This document shows positions 56,649 to 64,000 of a stretch of 64,000 nucleotides of DNA, one piece after another. Both the position numbers and the translations under genes were made by a program. The stretch is from contig JAJGOT010000899.1 of assembly GCA_022457155.1 (NCBI GenBank), forward strand, positions 62,001 to 126,000. Direction: 5' to 3'. The notes under the pieces are model-generated. The model saw only the letters and a program-made list of their open reading frames with translations, did not search any database and had not been told where the DNA came from. The stretch comes from Cladopsammia gracilis (taxonomy: Eukaryota > Cnidaria > Anthozoa > Scleractinia > Dendrophylliidae). Position 1 is the first letter of the stretch; each line of letters opens with the position of its first letter.

Positions 56649-56898
56649 ATCTGGTTCAGTAGTCTCAGTTTTTCGGCGGAAAATAAGCCCAAACAGACCG
56701 AAGGCAAGTGTCTGATCGAGCGAACAGTGCTTGAACATGGGAGCGAGGTTGCACGATGTGATTGGCTCATGATAAGGCACGCTGATGTGTGGTTGGTTCA
56801 CGATATCATTGCGGTATATCGCGCGGGAAATTCGGCATTCTCGATCGAATCATGGCGATCAAATGCTCGTCAATATAGCTTCACGAGTTTGCATCAAG
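56649..56898. promoter_or_regulatory. Divergent promoter between the SAM gene and a plus-strand gene
   Basis: About 250 bp separate two ATGs pointing away from each other (56648 minus, 56899 plus). It contains an inverted CCAAT box (ATTGG, 56761-56765) and GCGCGGGAAA (56821-56830), an exact match in reverse to the E2F consensus TTTSSCGC. The sequence is GC-richer than its surroundings. Confidence 0.45.
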
Positions 56899-57092
56899 AT
56901 GCACGCTAAAAAGCGAAGATTTGAGCCGGGGCTTTGGTCAAGAGATGATATCATTATTTGCATCTGTTCACAGTCAAAAAATAGACATGTGCATTGCCCT
57001 TGTCCCAGGTGTAATGGTGCTCCTGTTGCACGATCTGTGGAGTACTTTCATTGGCGAAAACAACAAGAAATTGATGAACTTGTGATCACCAG
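56899..57092 (+). CDS. First exon of a cysteine-rich protein
   Basis: Starts MHAKKRRFEPGLWSRDDIII, then CICSQSKNRHVHCPCPRCNG, then SVEYFHWRKQQEIDELVITR, and ends at a strong donor AG|GTAAGC (57093), phase 2. The CPCPxCNG...VxxxxHW pattern occurs in multi-copy cnidarian proteins and beside CACTA-type transposases, from memory. It may be a host gene or part of such an element. Downstream exons were not recognised. It shares a promoter region with the SAM gene. Confidence 0.5.
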
Positions 57093-57124
57093 GTAAGCTT
57101 AAGCGCAAAAATCGGCTAAATTGT

Positions 57125-57255
57125 AGAATACCCGGCAAATTATTTGCACCTCATTAAATAAGAATGGATCCTTTATCTTGTATTTATATGCCTCGTTCTA
57201 TAAACGTTCAGCCAATATGTATAAAGCAAAGCGTAAATAAGTTGCCGGGTATTCT
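57125..57255. mobile_element. 131-bp MITE with AGAATACCCGGCAA ends
   Basis: AGAATACCCGGCAAATTATT on the left is mirrored by AAATAAGTTGCCGGGTATTCT on the right. No convincing target duplication. It sits just inside the first intron of the gene at 56899. Confidence 0.6.
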
Positions 57256-58682
57256 AAAATCGCTCCCAAAAATCTTTGACTTAAGCTTATTGAATTTATC
57301 TATGAGTACGCTTAAGAATAAACTTAAGGCTTAAAGCTTTAGCTCAAGTCTCGAATTGACTGGTCGGAGTTGCTTGTAATATAATATGTAAACTTTAAAT
57401 GCCAGCTGTCAGTTGTAGAAGCTTGGTAAGCACAACATTTATTTTAATTTTGGTCTGGCAACGTAAGCTTAAGTAGTTATTAAAGAAGTAAAATAGTCTG
57501 GGGTCTCACAGAGAATTGAAAAATGCTAGTCTCGCAACATCTCAAATTTACCATTATTTGCCACCCATTTTATTAGTTGCTTTGATTTGCAAGATTGAAG
57601 GTCATTCGCATACAAATAGATGATTTAATGGGAAACTCTGAAGTTGAAAACTCATCTAACATTAATATTTGTATATGTACATGTATGTTTAACACCATAC
57701 AAACGCTCTATTCCAACTCACTTCAAAACAAAACACAACTGACACAGATATCCCTTTCAGACAAAGATCAAAACAACATATCTTTACCACTAGACCATCA
57801 AAGCTGTGGCCGATATTATAGCTGAATAAACCAATTAGAGGTTTCCGAAACATTCAAGTTTAGAAGCAATAAAATTGCACAATATAAAAAAACCACTTCT
57901 AATTCTTTTTTTCCGCAACATTATCATTGCCGCTTCATCGCTAGACTATATCGATTTTCAGTTTCTCAGCCATCACCCACTTTAAGTTTTAATTTCTTTT
58001 CCGGTAGCTTCAATGTTCAAACTTTTAATTATGCGGACTTACACTGAACTAAATTTGCATGAAAAATTAGCACCTCGGAAAAATAAACAAAGTAACCAAT
58101 TACATGCGTTACTAAAACAATAAACCCACACTCTGTTCAAGTAAAAATATATTTAATAATAACAAAACGCATTAAGGTTTCATCAAATCATTATGTCAAC
58201 AAAAGCTGTTTTAGAACAACTCAAATCCATGTACTACACAAATGATAAGGAAATCAAGAACAGAATGTTAGAATGAAATAACTTTACGGACGTAGCGCGA
58301 ATTCACTATAAGGCCGTATTGCAGTCCTAAATCTTTGTTGGCTTTTTTCGGAAGCAAAGGTTTCCTCTAAAAACGATTTTACGTTTGGTTCATCTTCGTG
58401 TTCGTGAATCCACTTAGTTTTTCCGTTTGAATAATGTCTTAATTTAACTGACCAATAATTTTCTCCACATCAATAAACTGGGAACTGGTATATTTCTATA
58501 ACGCCACCTTTATCATCCAAGAAATTTATTATTCGAGGCTGTTCTCGCAAATCCTTGATCATATGTATAAAAAAAGTAACTAGATAACCATGTTTACTGT
58601 TGTGATCAAATGCTAGGGGTACAGAAAGGGTACAGGAGTTTTCACCACCACCACCACAATTCTATTATTTTATTATTTTGCC
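57256..58682. other. AT-rich spacer or intron
   Basis: CTTAAG/GCTTAA words cluster near 57280-57350. A (CCA)n run lies near 58648. No gene is assigned. Confidence 0.35.
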
Positions 58683-60375
58683 GTGTCACCAACTGACACA
58701 ACGTATGTTGACAAAACTAACTGGGTTATTAATTTATCTTCTAGGTCCCTAAGCGATGCCGAGATAGCCCTGCTGAAGAAAGGACTGAATTTTGCCGTAA
58801 CTCCTGAGAACATACCCGCCACAGAGATCGTCGCAAAGGTTGAATCAGCCATCAGACAACTCAACCCCGAACAAGCAGACACTGTCAGAAGAGATGTTGA
58901 CAACATCCTTCAACAGGCAGAACCACCAGAGCCTAACATCACGAAGGAAATGCAAGACGCGCTGAAACGCCTAAAAGAGGACCAGACCATCACGGTTCTC
59001 CCAGCAGACAAAGGGCGCGCTAGCGTGGTCATGGATACCGACACCTATCACACCAAGATGTCTTTCCTGATCGAGAACGGACCGTACCAGCTCCTAAACA
59101 GACCCGACAGACCGTCTGACTTGGAAGTTGTCCGAGAAACTACTAACCTTGAAGCGGAGCGGACATCTATCGGAGGCCGTTTACAACAAGATCAGACCTC
59201 GACACAAACAGCCGCCTAGAATCTACGGTTTACCGAAGATCCACAAGGCCGACGTACCCTTCAGACCTATTGTGTCGTGCATTAACACCTTTGCATATGA
59301 TTTATCCGCCTACTTAGCTAATATCTTGTCTCCTTTTAACAGGCAACTCAGAGTTCACGGTGACCAATTCAGCTCACTTCGTATCCACCATCAACAGCGA
59401 GACGATCCTAGACAACGAGATCATGGTGTCTTTCGACGTAGAGTCGCTGTTTACCAACGTTCCTATCGAAGTCGCCGTACAAGCCACACTACAGAAACTG
59501 GAGAACCACCCTTGCAGACCGTATGACGCTAACGCCTGCTCAGATCGCTGACCTGACTTTCGTATTGAGATCCACATACTTCCAGTATAACGGATTAATT
59601 TATGAACAACAAGAAGGCGCAGCCATGGGGAGTCCGGTTTCCGCTGTTATTGCCAACCTGTACATGGAGAGCTTCGAGGAACAAGCAATAACTACATCAT
59701 CTTGCAAGCCTAGGATCTGGAAACGCTACGTAGACGACACCTTCACCATTCTAGATCGCGCAATCGTCGATAGCTTCTTACAGCATCTAAACGACCAGCA
59801 GCCTTCCATCCATTTCACCATGGAGACAGAATGACAACAAACTCGCCTTCCTTGACACCGCAGTTTCAAGAGAACCCGACGGCCGCCTAACCACTAGCGT
59901 ATACAGGAAGCCTACACACACTGATCAATACTTAGCGTATGATTCACACCACCCGCAATCAGTAAAACGCGGTATTGTCAAGTGTCTTTACGAGCGCGCT
60001 AAACGTCTCGTAACGAAACCCTCTGTTATCTCCAAGGAGAAAAAACATCTGTCATCTGTTCTTGTTTCGAATGGTTATCCTTTTTCTTTCTTGCAGAAAC
60101 TTACCAAGACCAGAAAACCCAACACCAGTCCCTGTGAATGCGGTACAGTTTATATCGGCGAGACTGGAAGACCTATGCAAGACAGAATAAAAGAGCATGA
60201 CCGAGACATCCGATTCGCCCATACTCAGACCTCTGCCGTTTCAGAGCACGCCAACAACACCGGACACCACCCGCTTTGGAATGAAGTAACGTTTATTGAT
60301 CGTGATCCTCATTGGTACACACGCAGGGTCAAAGAGGCGATCCACATAAGACTTTACCCTAACAACATCAACAAG

Positions 60376-60410
<35 letters not shown>

Positions 60411-60492
60411 TACGATCAAGAAACACAACAACAGGAGAGCCGTACGATTACGGACCGCCGAGGGAACAATTCGCCGAAACAACGAGGATTAA
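58683..60492 (+). pseudogene. Penelope-like element with RT and GIY-YIG domains
   Basis: The N-terminus (NWVINLSSRSLSDAEIALLK, ITVLPADKGRASVVMDTDTY) leads, through frameshifts, to RT blocks: RIYGLPKIHKADVPFRPIVS, IMVSFDVESLFTNVPIEVAV, EGAAMGSPVSAVIANLYMES, WKRYVDDTF (active-site YVDD) and LAFLDTAVSREPDGRL. A connector (KLTKTRKPN) jumps to CECGTVYIGETGRPMQDRIK, the GIY-YIG nuclease that Penelope-like elements use for target nicking, ending at TAA 60490-60492. Roughly 100-200 residues between RT and nuclease seem deleted. The RT is spread over several frames; the nuclease frame of 133 codons is open. Confidence 0.85.
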
Positions 60493-60577
60493 AATGCGCC
60501 AGTCACAGCTGTTGAAAAACCAACCAATCACAGCAGAGCATCGTGCTTCATAAGGTGACGCGTAACCAGTCGACCCC

Positions 60578-60621
60578 ATCGCCTGAAGAAGACTAGCAGT
60601 ATGCAGTCGAAACGTCGCGAT
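60578..60621 (+). ncRNA. Degenerate hammerhead-like motif downstream of the Penelope-like ORF
   Basis: ATCGC, CTGAAGA, an extra A, GACT...AGTC (4-bp stem), GAAAC, GTC, GCGAT. Stem I (ATCGC/GCGAT) pairs perfectly and the CUGANGA...GAAA core is recognisable. An extra A precedes stem II and stem III would have no loop. Penelope-like elements are known to carry minimal type I hammerheads. Activity of this copy is doubtful. Confidence 0.4.
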
Positions 60622-60629
60622 CCACATCG

Positions 60630-61260
60630 GAAGTGACTACATCGTGAGACAAACGAAAAATACTTCTTTACCAGTGGAGTATTGTACGGCCGGTTTTGGC
60701 CGGCACGGCCATCAATGGGTTAACCAGATAGCATTCAGTTTCTATTACCCAGTCGATCCGTCAGTGGCAGCCCATCTAGAAATTCCATGTCTTTGTTACA
60801 GAGTTGATTATGGAAGGTACTGTAACAGCTTTGTCCGTAAAGAACTGACGGTGTTGGTGGACATGAAATGGCTAACATGATTTTTTTTCAAAGGAGCCTG
60901 ATATAAACCTAACAATCCCTGCATATTATTTTCATGTACAAGCATAATAAATTTGAAAGAATTTGTTTAAATGATGAAATTAAGTTGCAACTCAAGGCAG
61001 CAGCAAACAAATGAAGTTACATTTTAACATCCTTGCTTGAGTTGTTAATTAGGGAAATAGTCTTGAGAGCAATGTTGGTCAAATATATATACTGTTATGC
61101 AGACTAAATGCCCAAGATATTACCAGGTGGGTAGATCATACTTGGAACTACCACATGTACATATTCCAAAAAGCCTTATCCAGTGAATTACTGTTTATGA
61201 ATTATTGTGATGATATTCTTACATTCAGTATGAAACAAAGTCTTAGTTTTCTAGTTGTAC
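60630..61260. other. Spacer with an unassigned 78-codon plus-strand frame
   Basis: The frame 60644-60880 (EYCTAGFGRHGHQWVNQIAF and CYRVDYGRYCNSF) has non-repetitive composition, but no motif or splice context supports a gene. Confidence 0.3.
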
Positions 61261-61835
61261 CTTAGTATAGTCATGCCCCTTTCTGATGTTTCTCCTTCTC
61301 TCATTCATGACATCCAGGATATGAAGACGAATTTGAGGTTTGTAAAATCTCACTGGGGGATAACTGCACTCATCTTCAAGTTCATCCACAAGAGCTGAAA
61401 GTTCTTTTATGCTTATGGCACTCTTTCTAAAATTTGGCAGGGAGTTTCCTGGCCATTTCTTGATGGCTTCTGCACGTACAGCTTTCTTTCTATATAAATA
61501 TGAAATACAAGAAATATAACATAGTTAGGAAATTCGCTCAATCTAATTCAATAGCGCGAGCACGCATCTATAACTCAAAGGACACCTCAAGGACAACTTA
61601 CTTGGTATTGTACACTCTTTTGTGAAGTTCAGAGTCTATCCCTTTGGCTGATGGCTTGCATTTGCCAGAAGATAGCCCTGTTGGTGCAATCAACTCCCGG
61701 GTTGCACTTGTTGCAGCTTCAACTAATCTTCTTAATTGCAGTTCATCGCCTATAATAGGCAAACCACAAGCAGCCAGCTGCTCTTGGCTGCCTTTCAGAG
61801 GCAGCATAACAAGTGCTTCTCAACAATCTTTTGTT
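61261..61835 (-). pseudogene. Paralogue of the SAM-domain gene, partial and frameshifted
   Basis: Exon 2-like (61602-61835) reads EALVMLPLKGSQEQLAACGL and IIGDELQLRRLVEAAT and ends at AA|GTAAGT. Exon 3-like (61261-61489) reads KKAVRAEAIKKWPGNSLPNF and LHILDVMNERRRNIRKGHDY. Both have the same phases (1, 2, 0) and almost the same lengths as exons 2 and 3 of the gene at 53273-56648. A frame break near 61812 (TGA) disrupts exon 2. No first exon or C-terminal exons were found. A tandem duplicate decaying, or one with assembly errors. Confidence 0.7.
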
Positions 61836-62132
61836 CTGTTTAACAGAATAAATTTTACCTCCAAATAAATAAATCGGGAAAACCACTAATATCCTTAAAA
61901 TTTTCATATTTGTTACAAGATACTTGTAAATTGAAAGATCTCAGATTTCTTAAAAAAAAAATAGACCAAATGTATTGGCTGAAATATTTCTGCAAAAATG
62001 ACTTTTTCGTGCCGTGTTTGGCCGTTCGTCAAAAAAGGTGGGAAAACGGTCAGCTCGCATTCATATAAAACAGATAACATGCAGCTTTTTACAAGTTCTC
62101 TGATTCGCTGTTTAAAACAATTGGGATTAAAT

Positions 62133-62267
62133 ATGGCGGAGATCAGACCACAGAAAGATTCAGAAACGCTGACGAAGAATGATTCAGAGATTACAATGAA
62201 GGCAGATCAGAACCATCAGAAATGCCGACAAAGAATGATTCAGAGATTAAATAACAGGATAAGAAAG
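62133..62267 (+). CDS. Possible first exon of a plus-strand gene
   Basis: ATGGCGGAGATCAGACC start in good context, 45 codons (MAEIRPQKDSETLTKNDSEI, KCRQRMIQRLNNRIRK) to a GTATGT donor at 62268, phase 0. An imperfect 56-bp direct duplication (CAGAAACGCTGACGAAGAAT and CAGAAATGCCGACAAAGAAT) lies within it. Its two halves are therefore read in different frames. It points away from the SAM paralogue at 61835. No further exon was identified. Confidence 0.35.
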
Positions 62268-62855
62268 GTATGTCTCGTGGGAGTTCGTGCCCGATCCATG
62301 CCCCACCCTTTTCGGTATTTTATTTATCCTTCACGCCAGACAAATATACGAAAACAACTCACGTCTACTTAACATAAATAAGCTCGCTTGTAAGCTTAAT
62401 TCATTTGTTTCCTTTTGTTAGAATATATGGCTGCTAACAGTGCATGTAGCAGTTGATACTTGTCATACAGTAGAAAAACATATACATATTCGTATTACTT
62501 GACTAATTTAATATTCATGTACATGTAAAGCAGTTGCCAAGTAATAAAAATAAAAATATTGGAAACTATGAATACTTGTTATTTTAACGGAGACAATAAC
62601 AATAACATTGCCTTTCTCACTTGATGACCTAAGTAAGCTAATTAAACCTTACCACATACAGCACATACCACATACATAGCCTTGTTAACGATATTGCCTC
62701 TATTATAGCAAGTATATGTTAATTTTCTGTGAAGAAATATTGCTTGTTGTTTGGGGATTTGTAAACATTATTTTGCAAAAGCCTGTGAGTTCCCTGGGGA
62801 AACACCCCTCCCCCTTGGATGGTCCCCTGATAAGTGCATTAAGTTGCATTTAGGT
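62268..62855. other. AT-rich spacer or intron
   Basis: Nothing recognised. Confidence 0.35.
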
Positions 62856-62915
62856 CCAGGGGGGTACTCTGGATTTCAAGCATCCCTTTCACTTAAAATC
62901 TGGAGTACCCCCTGG
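62856..62915. repeat. 60-bp inverted repeat with CCAGGGGGG/CCCCCTGG ends
   Basis: CCAGGGGGGTACTCTGGATTT pairs with AAATCTGGAGTACCCCCTGG around CAAGCATCCC. It shares GGTACTC and CTGGATTTCAAG with the MITEs at 41681 and 63461. Confidence 0.65.
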
Positions 62916-63460
62916 GCATTTAGGTTTTCAATTTATATATAATGCATGATAGATTTATTTAGAGTTTTGATTTGCCTTTTTTCTGTTTCAAACTTTGGCT
63001 TGGGGGCTACTGAGGTAAACTATTGAAGACTCTTGGAGCATTGGTCAAGGGATACAGGGTTTCGCTTAGATGAAATGGGCAAAAGCATTCCAGAAGCTCT
63101 CAAATTTGAATATTGGTATGAATAATTAGGGCTAGAGGATTAAGGAAGCTAAGAGGAAATGTAACCAGAATTAAATTTTGACTTACATTATATACAATCA
63201 TGTACCTCTAAGTGGAATTATGCCTGGCGTATGTTACTCGTTTTTTTCGTTTTGTTTAGTTAATCAATTTGCATGATCATGGCAATCATCACCTTGCTAA
63301 TCAAAGTTTACAGCTGTATCAGGAAACAAACTTCTGTCACTAAAAACAGCTTTACTGAATTTCACCTACACTATATTCAAAAGGCTGCACTGGGGGTGCA
63401 CCTCTGTTCCATTATCCTCTATTGAAAATACACAATTCAAGAAGTTACATGCCCTACATT

Positions 63461-63790
63461 CCTAGGGGGTCCTCTGGATTTCAAGTGACAGGGATGATAG
63501 AAGAATATTTGGGGGTTTGAAATTTTCGATTTTGGGATTTTTTGGCAATTGGGGCGTGTAATTGGAAAGTATTTTTGGGGTAGCTTGATTTAAGTATGGA
63601 TTTTTTTGTTATTCAATACTCTTGGTTTTTTTTTGTGTTATAGCATATGATACTTTGTGGAGATTTTTATGGCTCGGAAATTTGGGGGTTAAATTTTGGT
63701 ACAGGGACTTTTTTGGGTTTTGATTTTTGGCCCCACCCAATCATCCTTGTCATTTGAAATACTGAGACCCTCCCCCCCACCCCCTAGGCT
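63461..63790. mobile_element. ~330-bp MITE with CCTAGGGGGT ends
   Basis: CCTAGGGGGTCCTCTGGATT begins the left end and ACCCCCTAGG ends the right. Subterminal CAAGTGACAGGGATGAT is mirrored by ATCATCCTTGTCATTTG. CTACATT lies on both sides (63454-63460 and 63791-63797), so a 7-8 bp duplication. hAT-like by inference. Confidence 0.7.
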
Positions 63791-63799
63791 CTACATTTT

Positions 63800-64000
63800 C
63801 ACAGGAAAATTTTATGAAATTCCATTGATGTTATTTGTTAAAACCACAATCGGAAATAAGTGAATTCCCATTGTAAGAAAGTTCTCATTAATGGAATTTT
63901 CTCAGGGTGAAACTTGCAGAACAATTACCATTAATGTGAATTCTGTCTCCTGAATGTAATTTTAATATGTTCCCATCAATGAAAATTAATTTGATGAAAG
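63800..64000. repeat. Diverged CATTAATG-rich repeat
   Basis: Words CCATTGATG, CATTAATGGAAT, ACCATTAATG and CCCATCAATG recur, like the unit vocabulary of the 193-bp tandem repeat at 51421-51975. The block runs to the window edge. Confidence 0.45.

Noticed and set aside
58683..60492. Group I intron homing endonuclease from the GIY-YIG motif
   Set aside because: The same unit has Penelope-type RT blocks upstream, so the nuclease belongs to a Penelope-like element.
60644..60880. 78-codon ORF after the Penelope-like element
   Set aside because: Composition is plausible for coding, but no motif, partner exon or regulatory context supports it.

Overview
This window looks like a repeat-dense stretch of an anthozoan cnidarian genome, most likely a stony coral. 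That is an inference from intron-split genes with GT/AG junctions, AT-rich sequence, a tRNA-derived SINE and foldback elements of the kind common in coral and anemone genomes, and a mix of Penelope-like, Tx1/L1-like, CR1/L2-like, Ngaro-like, hAT, PIF/Harbinger and MITE sequences. Nothing prokaryotic, viral or organellar was recognised. Most coding traces are decayed mobile elements. Three host-type genes can be assembled exon by exon: a BEN-domain gene (19.6-21.4 kb, minus), a SAM-domain gene (53.3-56.6 kb, minus), and a broken tandem paralogue of it (61.3-61.8 kb, minus). A zinc-finger/UIM gene (32.0-33.4 kb, minus) is also probable.

Layout. 0-7 kb: short repeats, a TTAA-flanked MITE inside a tandem array, a SINE, a LINE endonuclease fragment, and two divergent remnants of an uncharacterised cnidarian family. 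7-19 kb: gag-like and transposase-like remnants, a tandem SINE dimer, a MADF/BESS remnant, a Penelope-like RT fragment and an array of AAACGG motifs. 19.6-21.4 kb: the BEN gene with a small foldback element in an intron. 22.2-30.6 kb: a nested stack. A CR1/L2-like LINE is split by a tyrosine-recombinase retrotransposon with complete A1-ORFs-B1-A2-B2 split direct repeats (Ngaro architecture), which is itself split by a 264-bp MITE. 31-37 kb: an 8-bp-TSD MITE, the zinc-finger/UIM gene, and a Tx1/L1-like LINE whose 979-codon ORF is open although the reverse transcriptase core is missing.

37.5-38.9 kb: the most unusual object. A 1331-bp element has long terminal inverted repeats packed with TAATC/GATTA motifs, a 6-bp target duplication, and an intact homeodomain gene with an upstream splice acceptor and a downstream polyadenylation signal. 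41-47 kb: MITEs, long palindromes, a Crypton/DUF3504-like exon, an intact L1-type ORF1 without a partner ORF2, and a hAT transposase remnant. 47.2-50.6 kb: a PIF/Harbinger-like unit with its own inverted repeats, a decayed DDE transposase and a convergent Myb/SANT-like gene, plus a MITE inside. 51-64 kb: a 193-bp tandem repeat, the SAM genes with a compact divergent promoter, a Penelope-like element with a GIY-YIG domain, and more MITEs.

Frameshifts are common even in well-conserved exons and some lie at homopolymers, so part of the apparent decay could be assembly error. Family calls rest on reading motifs by eye, with no database search.
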